Below, one piece after another: positions 1 through 6,422 of a stretch of DNA of 6,976 nucleotides. The stretch lies in the NCBI GenBank assembly GCA_030271555.1, contig JARXKQ010000059.1:1-6976 (forward strand). The letters are read 5' to 3'. Every line of letters begins with the position of its first letter. The stretch's first letter is position 1. The notes beneath the pieces are model-generated. The model had not been told where the DNA came from, did not search any database, and saw only the letters and a list, made by a program, of their open reading frames with translations. Source of the DNA: Chloroflexota bacterium. GTDB lineage: Bacteria; Chloroflexota; Limnocylindria; Limnocylindrales; CSP1-4. The translations under genes were made by a program, and so were the position numbers.

Positions 1-76
1 GGTTGCCAAGGCGGCTCAAATTAACGAGCGTCAGGTGCGGCAGAATCCCGCCAGCCAACTCTAGTGGGGCTCGGGT

Positions 77-113
77 TGGACGGGTCGCCACTATCGGCGC
101 GACGGCCCGTCCA
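77..113 (-). terminator. Possible hairpin downstream of the 118-693 gene
   Basis: Positions 77-84 (TGGACGGG) and 106-113 (CCCGTCCA) are perfect reverse complements. A further four pairs can form inside (85-88 with 99-102), leaving a small bulge. The hairpin starts four bases past the stop codon of the minus-strand membrane gene, where a terminator would be expected. No run of U follows it on the minus strand, so it is not a classical intrinsic terminator. It could be a Rho-associated or 3'-end-stabilising hairpin, or a chance pairing in GC-rich DNA. Confidence 0.3.
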
Positions 114-117
114 GTGA

Positions 118-693
118 CTATTGCGTTTGCTGGCGCCGCAGGATTGCGACGCCGACTGCCGCCGCCAATCCGTGACCCATGGCCACCACCGCCGCGACCA
201 GAGCTATCAGCGCCGTGCCCTCGCGGACCTGGTGGCTGACCTCGAGCAGGTCAAGCGCCCCAAATCCGAAGGCCAGCACGATGGCACCGGCAATGACGAT
301 GGGTCGTCCGTCGCGCCAGACGAGGAAGGCCGTGAGCAGCGACAAGAGAACTGCCATGCCAACAAGCGCTGGCTGCTCCGGGTCGATGCCTAGGAACGAC
401 TCACTGGCGACACTGTCGCGGTGAGTTTCGGTCGATTCTCCTGCCGCCTCGGTGGCACCCGGAGATTCGGCCGCAGGCGACACCTCGGCTCCTCCGCCGC
501 CGTCGGACGATTCGCCGGAGCCTTCAGCGTGAGGGGTCGCCGACGGGTCGGCGGCCGGGCTGGTCGCCTCGACGTGCGGGCTTCCGGCTGAGCCGGTCCC
601 ACGTTCGATGAATATGCCAACAACAAAGAGGAGCGCCGTTGCGACGAGCAACGCCGCCATGGCCGCACGCAGGCGGCCCAGGTCACGGGTCAT
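118..693 (-). CDS. Hypothetical membrane protein, four predicted helices, acidic low-complexity loop
   Basis: This encodes 191 residues; I do not recognise the family. A hydrophobic helix at about residues 10-28 is followed by a long loop (about 31-105) dominated by Ser, Gly, Pro, Ala and Glu, with almost no hydrophobic residues. Three more hydrophobic stretches lie near 107-126, 131-150 and 160-185, and the protein ends in a short basic tail (RRQQTQ). The loop is probably outside the membrane and disordered, since the N-terminus carries several Arg and should stay inside. The ATG at 693 is chosen because AGGAGAGA lies just before it. An in-frame ATG at 708 would add five residues but has no ribosome-binding site. 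The gene lies 57 bases downstream of the 751-1296 membrane gene on the same strand, so the two are probably co-transcribed. No catalytic motif is visible, and a structural or sensory envelope role is only a guess. Confidence 0.7.
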   Translation of the reverse strand: MTRDLGRLRAAMAALLVATALLFVVGIFIERGTGSAGSPHVEATSPAADPSATPHAEGSGESSDGGGGAEVSPAAESPGATEAAGESTETHRDSVASESFLGIDPEQPALVGMAVLLSLLTAFLVWRDGRPIVIAGAIVLAFGFGALDLLEVSHQVREGTALIALVAAVVAMGHGLAAAVGVAILRRQQTQ

Positions 694-696
694 AAA

Positions 697-704
697 TCTC
701 TCCT
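697..704 (-). promoter_or_regulatory. Shine-Dalgarno site for the 118-693 gene
   Basis: Read on the minus strand this is AGGAGAGA, with the GGAG core six bases from the ATG at 693. It is a strong match to the anti-Shine-Dalgarno sequence and decides the start in favour of 693 over 708. Confidence 0.75.
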
Positions 705-712
705 GCATCGCA

Positions 713-729
713 GGCGCGCCGAGCGCGCC
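713..729 (-). other. Perfect GC hairpin between the two membrane-protein genes
   Basis: GGCGCGC (713-719) and GCGCGCC (723-729) form a perfect seven-pair stem with a three-base loop. It sits in the gap between the stop codon of the upstream gene (751) and the ribosome-binding site of the downstream gene. There is no U run after it on the minus strand, so full termination is unlikely. It could pause transcription, stabilise the upstream part of a shared message, or tune expression of the downstream gene. It could also be chance in GC-rich DNA. Confidence 0.4.
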
Positions 730-750
730 GTGGTTAGGCTCCGCCGAGCG

Positions 751-1296
751 TCAGCCCTGCAGAGCCAGCCGATGTGAAGCGGGGACGGGCGGTGCGCGCT
801 CACCGTTGGAGCGGGCCAGGGCGACGGCCGCTTGCAGCGGCGCACCCAATGACGGCGTCTGAACTGCAGTTGGTCGGCGCGCTGGAGATAATGCGGCGCG
901 GCGGCTCCAGACCCGCATGGCCCTAGTGAACGCACCGATGAGCAGTCGGAGGATCAGGAGCCCAAGAATGACCAGGGGCGCCTGAATCGCGATCGCAGCA
1001 GCGAGACTCGGTTCGGAATGCGCAGCCTCAGCTACCAGCTCCCGCTCGGAGCTTTCCTGAGCCAAGTAGGCGACCACCGGCGCCAGAGCAGCTGCCGCAG
1101 TCCCGATCACGCCCAAAATGCGTCCCCCGCGGCCGCGCGCGTGGAGAGCGAGGCGCAGGCATGCGAGACCGACAAGGACACCGACTACCAGCGTCGGCCA
1201 TGAGCCAGCCACCTCACCGGCGATCATGTACGGCAGGCTGACGCCGGTGATCGTCGTCGCGATCAGCAACGCGCTCAGCAATGGGGTCCGAGTCAC
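751..1296 (-). CDS. Hypothetical four-helix membrane protein
   Basis: This encodes 181 residues and I do not recognise the family. Hydrophobic segments lie near residues 7-24, 32-51, 59-78 and 98-120. Between the third and fourth helices is a short charged loop (about 80-95) rich in Glu. The C-terminal 60 residues are basic, Arg/Pro/Ala rich and probably cytoplasmic and disordered. The start is a GTG at 1296; no clear ribosome-binding site precedes it, so the exact start is uncertain. The next gene on the same strand (118-693) also encodes a small four-helix protein, and the 57-base gap suggests an operon. There are no catalytic motifs, heme or metal CxxC motifs, or transporter signatures. 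The coding call rests on the pattern of membrane helices and the lack of a better reading frame here. Confidence 0.6.
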   Translation of the reverse strand: MTRTPLLSALLIATTITGVSLPYMIAGEVAGSWPTLVVGVLVGLACLRLALHARGRGGRILGVIGTAAAALAPVVAYLAQESSERELVAEAAHSEPSLAAAIAIQAPLVILGLLILRLLIGAFTRAMRVWSRRAALSPARRPTAVQTPSLGAPLQAAVALARSNGERAPPVPASHRLALQG

Positions 1297-1517
1297 GCCC
1301 GCATTCTTGCACGCCAGCCGATCAGCGCCCGGCGCCGGGCGGGTCGGGGGTCACAAGTCTCACCGTGCCATTCGGCCCCCCCGATCGCCGCAAAAGAAAC
1401 GCGCATTAGGTCCGTATTTCTCCTGCGCCCGCAGGGGTGCCGGGACGAATGTGCAGTCAGCGGTCAGAACAACGAGCAAGAAGCTCGAATGACCTAGCTG
1501 CGAAGGGAGATCTAGAA
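1297..1517. promoter_or_regulatory. Divergent intergenic region, presumed promoters both ways
   Basis: This 221-base stretch separates the leftward membrane-gene pair from the rightward gene at 1518 and must hold promoters for both if they are transcribed independently. I cannot point to convincing -35/-10 boxes. An A-rich patch at 1391-1399 and an AT-richer stretch around 1405-1420 are the least GC-rich parts. An inverted repeat, CCTGC-GCCC-GCAGG (1422-1435), could be an operator or a leader hairpin for the rightward gene. The assignment is by position only. Confidence 0.35.
1503..1510 (+). promoter_or_regulatory. Shine-Dalgarno site for the 1518-2216 gene
   Basis: AAGGGAGA, with its GGGAG core eight bases before the ATG at 1518. 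It decides the start: an upstream in-frame ATG at 1437 has no such site, and the 27 residues it would add are polar and unlike the membrane-anchor start that follows. Confidence 0.75.
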
Positions 1518-2216
1518 ATGATCGGCCGACTTACCAAGCTCGGTGTGGTCCTGGCAGTCTTCGGCCTGGCGTTCGTCGTCGCCGGTGGCTATGCCTTCAT
1601 CAAGGTCCAGGACGGGCAGAAGGCACTCAACGCGTTCAGCGCGGCGCAGAGCGTCAAGCTCGCGTACAACGATCAGGGCCAGCTGACCGATCGCGGTGAT
1701 GCCGCCGCGGCGACCGCGATCATGGACCGCCTGACCAATGAGTGGGGCTACACGGTCGACAAGTCAGAGTTCAACCCCAACGACCCGACCGTCAACACCG
1801 CCTCCGAGTACATGTACCAGATGGCCACCATCTCGACCCACGTGCTCGACATGCAAATCCCGATCACGCTGACCGCCGATTACACCGCTCCTGACGGCAC
1901 CTTCTATGCCGCCGGCACGGAGATCCCGTTCAGCGTCGAAGGTCGCTACTACAGCCAGTTCGATCGCACCGATCCCGTCCAGGCCGCAGCTCGCGGTATC
2001 GCCTGGAGCCCCACCGCGCTGGCCCTGATCGGGCAGCTGGGTGTGGGTGCCGTGACGGCCTCCTCGCTCCAGATGGGGCTGGGCGTGGCGGCCACGGTGG
2101 GCGGCCTCGGCTTCGTCTTCTTCATGGCAGGGCTCGGCCTGGTCTGGGCAGTGCGCCCGGAGACGGCCAAGGTCAAGGCACCGGCGACGCAGCCGGCCTA
2201 CGCCCCGGCTATCTGA
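1518..2216 (+). CDS. Conserved hypothetical protein with N- and C-terminal membrane helices
   Basis: This encodes 232 residues. A hydrophobic helix at about 6-28 (after a start with Arg and Lys) is followed by a soluble domain of about 155 residues. A second membrane segment lies at about 187-211 and a short Pro/Ala-rich tail closes the protein. The soluble part is rich in aromatic and acidic residues (WGYTVDK near 76-82, EYMYQMAT near 97-104, EGRYYSQFDR near 141-150) and contains no cysteine. It is probably outside the cell, because Arg and Lys flank the cytoplasmic sides of both helices. From memory, similar proteins of this size and layout occur as uncharacterised proteins in Actinobacteria and Chloroflexota; no function is known to me. 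The gene stands alone: divergent from its left neighbours, and ended on the right by a strong terminator facing a convergent gene. Confidence 0.85.
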   Translation: MIGRLTKLGVVLAVFGLAFVVAGGYAFIKVQDGQKALNAFSAAQSVKLAYNDQGQLTDRGDAAAATAIMDRLTNEWGYTVDKSEFNPNDPTVNTASEYMYQMATISTHVLDMQIPITLTADYTAPDGTFYAAGTEIPFSVEGRYYSQFDRTDPVQAAARGIAWSPTALALIGQLGVGAVTASSLQMGLGVAATVGGLGFVFFMAGLGLVWAVRPETAKVKAPATQPAYAPAI

Positions 2217-2263
2217 TCCTGGCAACGCAGGGCGGCTAGCGCCCCAAGCCAAGCACCTCCTCA

Positions 2264-2302
2264 GCCGGGTCGGTTCCCCCAGGACCGACCCGGCGCTCTT
2301 TT
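2264..2302 (+). terminator. Strong Rho-independent terminator after the 1518-2216 gene
   Basis: An 11-base perfect stem (2264-2274, GCCGGGTCGGT, pairing with 2284-2294) encloses a nine-base loop. It is followed at once by GCTCTTTT, ending at 2302. This is a textbook intrinsic terminator, 47 bases beyond the stop codon. It works for the plus strand only: the bases before the stem are not A-rich, so the convergent gene ending at 2370 gains no U run from it. Confidence 0.92.
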
Positions 2303-2369
2303 GTCCGTCGCGCCTAGTGCCGCCGCTCGCAGGGCGACCTGGCGCGCACGGCGGGCGCCGCGGCGGCGG

Positions 2370-5129
2370 TCAGACGAGACGGAGCTCCGCGCGTGTAGTG
2401 GTCTCGCCCATTTCATCTAGGAGCTTGAAGCCAACCGACTGAGCGGTCCGGCGCATGCCGTAGTTGGACGCGAGCATGTCAGCCCAGATGAGCTCCAGGC
2501 CCTCATCGCGGCCGATCTGCACGATCCGGCGCAGGAGCTCCGCGCCCAGGCCCCTGCCCTGCCACGGGTCGCCGACCAGGATCGCGAATTCGCCCTCTGG
2601 CACGGCGTGCGCCTTGGACAGACGGCCGACCGCGACGATGCGCCGCTCCCCTTGATCGTCCGTTTGCTCGACGACGAGCGCCAGCTCGCGGTCGTAGTCG
2701 TTGAAGGCGACGCGCGTCAGGCGCTCGTGCGCGGTTCGCGCTGAAAGGCCCAGGTGTTCGAAGTAGCGCGAGTAGACCGTCTCCTCGGTCAGGTCGGCGT
2801 GGAAGCGAACCAGCAGCGGTTCATCCTCCGGGCGGATGGGTCGGATGAGGAAGCTCGAGCCGTCGCGCGCGGTCCAGTTCGCCACGTACTGCAGCGGGTA
2901 GGGCCGGATTGAGAGACGCGGCAGGTCGGCGTCGGCGATCTCCGCCGGGTGAAGCACGATGCGCGCGTCCAGGGCGATCAAACGCTCGGGCGAGGCGAGC
3001 AGCGGGTTAATGTCGATCTCGGCAATGCGCCGCTGCTCGGCGACGAGCATCGAGAAGCGCACGAGCAGCTGCTCCAGCGCGTCCGTGTCGATTGGCCGGC
3101 GGCCGCGGATACCCGCGAACGCGCCGGCAATCTTGGTCCGTTCGATCATCCGCCGCGCAAGCGTGGTGGTGAGCGGGGGCAGGCCAAGCGCGCGGTCCTT
3201 GAACAGCTCCACCAGCTGGCCGCCCATGCCAAAGAGCAGCACGGGGCCAAACTGCGGATCGGTCGACGAGCCCACAATCAGCTCATAGCCGGTGTAATTG
3301 ATCATGGGCTGGACCGTGACGCCTTCGAAGTGCTCGGCGCCACGCTTGGCGCTCACCGCGTCACGGATCTCGTCGAAGGCGCGCCGCACCTCAGCCTCAT
3401 CGGCGAGGTTCAGCTGCACACCGCCGACATCGGTCTTGTGTGTGATCGTGTGGCTGAAGAGCTTGAGCACGACCGGATAGCCGATGGCTGAGGCCGCGGC
3501 GACCGCGTCATCGGCGCTGGCGCACACGCGCGTTTCGGTGATCGGGATGCCGTACGCCGCGAGGACGGCCTTGCTCTCGACCTCGGTCAGCAGCGTGCGG
3601 CCCTCGCGCCGTGCCCCGTCGATGACCGCCGCCGCGGCCGCGCGATCCAGGCCGTCGCCGGCCTCATCGGTCGCCAATACGGGCGTCTCGTACAGCAGCC
3701 GCACGTTCTCCTGCGCCTGCCACAGGTAATTGAACATTCGCGCGGCGGTGTCGGGGTAGTCGAACGTGGGGATGCCGGCGCGGCGCAGGATGGCCGTGCC
3801 CTCATCGATGTCGCGCCCGCCCATCCACGAGGCGAGGACCGGCTTGCCCTTGATGTGGGCGTAGGGCACGAGCTGATTGGCCGTCTCAGTGGGGTCGGTC
3901 ATCGCCTGCGGGGTGAGGATGACGAGCATGCCGTCCGCCGCCTCGTCGGCCGCGGCGATCTCGAGCGCCTTGGCGTATCGATCGGGCGGCGCGTCGCCAA
4001 TGATGTCGACCGGGTTGTTGTGGCTCCAGACGCTGGGCAGCACCTCGTTGTAGGCGGCCGTCGCCGCTTCTGAGAGCTTCGTCAGGCGGCCGCCACCGCT
4101 GATCAGGGTGTCCGTTGCGAGCACGCCCGGCCCGCCGGCGTTGGTGACGATCGTCAGGTTGGGGCCGCGCGGCCGGGGCTGCTTGGCGAGCACCTCGGCC
4201 ATGTAGAAGAGATCGCTGATGCGCTCGACGCGGAGCACGCCCACGCGTCGGAACGCGGCCTCCAGGACTTCGTCGGAGCCGGTCAGCGAGCCCGTGTGGC
4301 TGGCTGCTGCTTTGCTCGCTTCCGCGGTGCGACCGGGCTTTATCACCACGATCGGCTTGGTCAGAGCGACCTCGCGCGCGGCAGACAAAAAGGCGCGCGC
4401 GTCGCCGATTGTCTCCATGTAGATCAGGATCGCCTTGGTGTGCGGGTCGTCGCCCATGTAGTAGATGACGTCGCCCCAGCCCACATCGAGCATCGAGCCC
4501 AAGCTCACGACTGACGAGAAGCCGACGCCCTCGCGGGCACTCCAGTCGAGCACCGCGGTGAGCAAGGCACCGCTCTGGCTGACGAAACCGACCGATCCGG
4601 CCGCGGCCATGCCGGCGGCGAAGGTGGCGTTCAGGCCACCGACGGGATTCATCACGCCCAGGCAGTTGGGACCGATGACCCGGATGCGCGCCTCCCGAGC
4701 CTGGGCCAGGATCCGCCGCTCCAGCTCCGCTCCTTCCGGACCGATCTCGCGGAAGCCGGCGGAGATCACGATCGCGCCCTTCACGCCCTTGGCCGCGCAC
4801 TCGGCCATTACGTCGGGCACGCTGGGCGCCGGGGTGACGATGACCGCCAGGTCCACGTGGCCATCGATGTCGGCCAGGCTGGGGTAGGCGCGGATGCCCA
4901 GAATGTTGTCGCGCTTGGGGTTGACCGGCAGCACGGTGCCGCCGAATGGGCTGCTGATCAGATTCCACAGCACGGTCCTGCCCACGCTGCCCGGCTTCTC
5001 AGTAGCGCCGATGACCGCCACCGACCGTGGCTTGAACAGCGGGTCGAGCGGGTGACGCGTGGCATGGAGGACGTCGGATGCCTTGTCGGGCACGAGGGAG
5101 GGCGTGGAAGGACGCATGGCGGTGGTCAT
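2370..5129 (-). CDS. ADP-forming acetate-CoA ligase fused to GNAT acetyltransferase (Pat/PatZ-like)
   Basis: This encodes 919 residues, close to the roughly 890 of enteric Pat/PatZ. The N-terminal half is an ADP-forming acyl-CoA ligase: a CoA-binding Rossmann domain ([12 protein letters not shown], about 39-50), ligase domains with VIGPNCLG (151-158) and SQSGAL (184-189), and the phosphohistidine motif SHTGSLTGS with His278. An ATP-grasp domain spans about 505-730, with HKTDVGGV (564-571) and EIDINPLL (704-711). A GNAT domain follows (about 750-919), with the acetyl-CoA loop QGRGLG (857-862) and Glu847 as the likely general base. Such ligases convert acetyl-CoA, ADP and phosphate to acetate, ATP and CoA, while Pat acetylates lysines of acetyl-CoA synthetase. 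Retention of His278 suggests the ligase part may be active, unlike enteric Pat. The ATG at 5129 is chosen because the protein begins as family members do, although no ribosome-binding site is visible; an ATG at 5117 would give 915 residues. Confidence 0.95.
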   Translation of the reverse strand: MTTAMRPSTPSLVPDKASDVLHATRHPLDPLFKPRSVAVIGATEKPGSVGRTVLWNLISSPFGGTVLPVNPKRDNILGIRAYPSLADIDGHVDLAVIVTPAPSVPDVMAECAAKGVKGAIVISAGFREIGPEGAELERRILAQAREARIRVIGPNCLGVMNPVGGLNATFAAGMAAAGSVGFVSQSGALLTAVLDWSAREGVGFSSVVSLGSMLDVGWGDVIYYMGDDPHTKAILIYMETIGDARAFLSAAREVALTKPIVVIKPGRTAEASKAAASHTGSLTGSDEVLEAAFRRVGVLRVERISDLFYMAEVLAKQPRPRGPNLTIVTNAGGPGVLATDTLISGGGRLTKLSEAATAAYNEVLPSVWSHNNPVDIIGDAPPDRYAKALEIAAADEAADGMLVILTPQAMTDPTETANQLVPYAHIKGKPVLASWMGGRDIDEGTAILRRAGIPTFDYPDTAARMFNYLWQAQENVRLLYETPVLATDEAGDGLDRAAAAAVIDGARREGRTLLTEVESKAVLAAYGIPITETRVCASADDAVAAASAIGYPVVLKLFSHTITHKTDVGGVQLNLADEAEVRRAFDEIRDAVSAKRGAEHFEGVTVQPMINYTGYELIVGSSTDPQFGPVLLFGMGGQLVELFKDRALGLPPLTTTLARRMIERTKIAGAFAGIRGRRPIDTDALEQLLVRFSMLVAEQRRIAEIDINPLLASPERLIALDARIVLHPAEIADADLPRLSIRPYPLQYVANWTARDGSSFLIRPIRPEDEPLLVRFHADLTEETVYSRYFEHLGLSARTAHERLTRVAFNDYDRELALVVEQTDDQGERRIVAVGRLSKAHAVPEGEFAILVGDPWQGRGLGAELLRRIVQIGRDEGLELIWADMLASNYGMRRTAQSVGFKLLDEMGETTTRAELRLV

Positions 5130-5223
5130 GTTCGCAGTCTGGTGCGCGGATGGGGTCGGGCGAACTCGCCATGGGTCAGTGCGCAGCGTGCCGTCCGGCC
5201 CGAAATCGGCGCGGGGGGCGACA
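5130..5223. promoter_or_regulatory. Divergent intergenic region between the ligase/GNAT and GreA-fusion genes
   Basis: This 94-base gap must carry the 5' ends and promoters of two divergent genes. No convincing -35/-10 pair is visible on either strand. There is no Shine-Dalgarno sequence before the leftward start at 5129, so that message may be leaderless or the start may differ. A run of six G (5213-5218) lies five bases before the rightward ATG at 5224 and could act as its ribosome-binding site. Confidence 0.35.
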
Positions 5224-6327
5224 ATGGGACAGATGCCAAACATTGCTGCCAGCGAATTGATGCGCTCACACGGCCTGCTCGTCGACGGCCCCGTCCGCTG
5301 GGGAGCGCCCGTCGCCAGCCGCGCGCCCGGCATATTCGTCATCGAATTGCCCGGTGGCGCCGATGCCCCGCTCATCGATCTGGCCGCCGTGCGGCGCTGG
5401 CTCGAGCGCGTCCCATCGTTGACGCTCGACAGCCAACGGCCAACGCAGCACGTGCTGGGTCGGCGTCTCGCCAGCGAATGGGTCGCGGGCCAGCCCATCG
5501 TGTTCATTGGCCGAGCAAACAAGGGCATTGGCGCGCGCCTTGCCGCGATCTACGCCACGAACCTGGGTGACACCAAGCCCACGAGCGCCGGCCACTGGCT
5601 AAAGACGCTCGCCAACCTGGGTGAGCTGCGCATCTGGTGGGCGGAGACCCCCGCTCACGAGGAATACACCGACGCACTGCTCGAAACCGTTGGAACGACG
5701 CCGTGGGGCAACCGCTCGATCGCGGGCACGCTCCGGACCGATGCCGACGAGGCCGCCGCCAAGACCAAGCCTATGACCGCCGCGGCCGTCGCGGCGGCGC
5801 GCCAGGAAACGCCGCGCAAGACGGCTGTGCGCAGACCGGCCGCGCTCAGGCTCGCATCAAGGGCCACGCCCGAAAAGGCCGCCCTGTCGAAAGAGGGGCT
5901 GGAGCGATTGACCACTGAACTGGCCGATCTCAAGGACAACCAGCGGCCGGCGATCATCGCTCGCGTCAAATCGGCGCGGGAGCTGGGCGATCTGAAGGAA
6001 AACGGCGACTACGAGTACGCGCGCAAGGAGCAGTCGTTCGTCGAAGGCCGCATCCAGGCGCTCGAGCACCTGATCCGGACCGGCGTCGTGTTTGACGGTC
6101 CGGTTTCGCACGACGTCGTGCACATGGGTTCGACCGTGGAGCTCGAGCACGAAGGTGAGAGCATCACCTACAAGATCGTGGGCACGGCGGAGGCGAACCC
6201 GTCGGCAGGCAGACTGTCGGATGCCTCGCCGGTCGGCCGGGCGCTGTTGGGGGCGCGCGTAGGCGGCCAGGTTGTCATCGAGCTCCCAGCGGGTGCTGTC
6301 ACCTATCGGGTCATCGCCGTCCGCTGA
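5224..6327 (+). CDS. greA: GreA elongation factor with an N-terminal GIY-YIG-like domain
   Basis: This encodes 367 residues; ordinary GreA has about 158. Residues 220-292 form the GreA coiled coil with tip sequence [16 protein letters not shown], where Asp256 and Glu259 match the E. coli GreA pair Asp41/Glu44 that holds catalytic Mg2+ in the RNA polymerase secondary channel. Residues 297-367 form the FKBP-like RNA-polymerase-binding domain ([11 protein letters not shown] near 334-344). GreA stimulates cleavage of backtracked transcripts. Residues 16-170 are an added domain resembling a degenerate GIY-YIG fold: GIF at 36-38, FIG at 94-96, Arg105, Glu126/127 and PWGN ending at Asn163, with about 55 residues inserted between the two signature strands. 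A basic Ala/Pro/Arg linker (about 170-219) joins the halves. The ATG at 5224 follows a six-G run; an ATG at 5233, preceded by GGGACAG, is nearly as good. The symbol applies to the C-terminal half only, and a standalone greA may exist elsewhere in the genome. Confidence 0.9.
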   Translation: MGQMPNIAASELMRSHGLLVDGPVRWGAPVASRAPGIFVIELPGGADAPLIDLAAVRRWLERVPSLTLDSQRPTQHVLGRRLASEWVAGQPIVFIGRANKGIGARLAAIYATNLGDTKPTSAGHWLKTLANLGELRIWWAETPAHEEYTDALLETVGTTPWGNRSIAGTLRTDADEAAAKTKPMTAAAVAAARQETPRKTAVRRPAALRLASRATPEKAALSKEGLERLTTELADLKDNQRPAIIARVKSARELGDLKENGDYEYARKEQSFVEGRIQALEHLIRTGVVFDGPVSHDVVHMGSTVELEHEGESITYKIVGTAEANPSAGRLSDASPVGRALLGARVGGQVVIELPAGAVTYRVIAVR

Positions 6328-6422
6328 CCGCTCGACCGCGCGATTGCTAGCAGGCCTAAACGCGGCTGCCCTCTCCCACATGACCTTGGTATGGCGTGGC
6401 GCGCATGCTTTGGGAGATCACG
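6328..6422 (+). other. Gap between the GreA fusion and the glycosyltransferase gene
   Basis: No gene is supported in these 95 bases. CCGCG and CGCGG (around 6339 and 6370) could pair across a loop of about 20 bases, but no U run follows, so I do not call a terminator. No clear promoter is seen. Read-through from the GreA fusion into the glycosyltransferase gene is possible. Confidence 0.3.
6412..6416 (+). promoter_or_regulatory. Shine-Dalgarno site for the glycosyltransferase
   Basis: GGGAG lies six bases before the ATG at 6423 and selects that start. An in-frame ATG at 6405 would add six residues (MLWEIT), but the ribosome-binding site would then lie inside the coding sequence. Confidence 0.7.

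Noticed and set aside
3..239. A plus-strand reading frame of 78 codons at the left edge.
   Set aside because: Its product is Pro/Arg-rich without any domain, and its second half lies antisense to the membrane gene at 118-693.
1437..1517. An upstream in-frame start for the 1518-2216 gene.
   Set aside because: The strong ribosome-binding site at 1503-1510 lies inside that extension and places the start at 1518, immediately before the membrane anchor.
2303..2369. A GC-rich hairpin candidate downstream of the ligase/GNAT stop (GGCGC at 2341-2345 pairing with 2355-2359) as its terminator.
   Set aside because: The stem is short, several pairings compete in this GC-rich stretch, and no U run follows on the minus strand.
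3886..4968. A 360-codon minus-strand frame inside the ligase gene.
   Set aside because: It is a shifted frame of the ligase gene; the product is dominated by Arg, Gly and His, typical of out-of-frame high-GC translation.
5059..5223. An N-terminal extension of the GreA fusion starting at ATG 5059.
   Set aside because: It would overlap the start of the divergent ligase gene, its residues look non-coding, and the ATG at 5224 has a G-rich site just upstream.
5130..5528. A 133-residue in-frame N-terminal extension of the ligase/GNAT gene, overlapping the GreA fusion on the other strand.
   Set aside because: The extension is Arg/Pro/Ser-rich and low in hydrophobics, lies antisense to the well-supported GreA-fusion gene, and precedes the residues where family members normally begin. 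Long stop-free antisense frames are expected in high-GC DNA.
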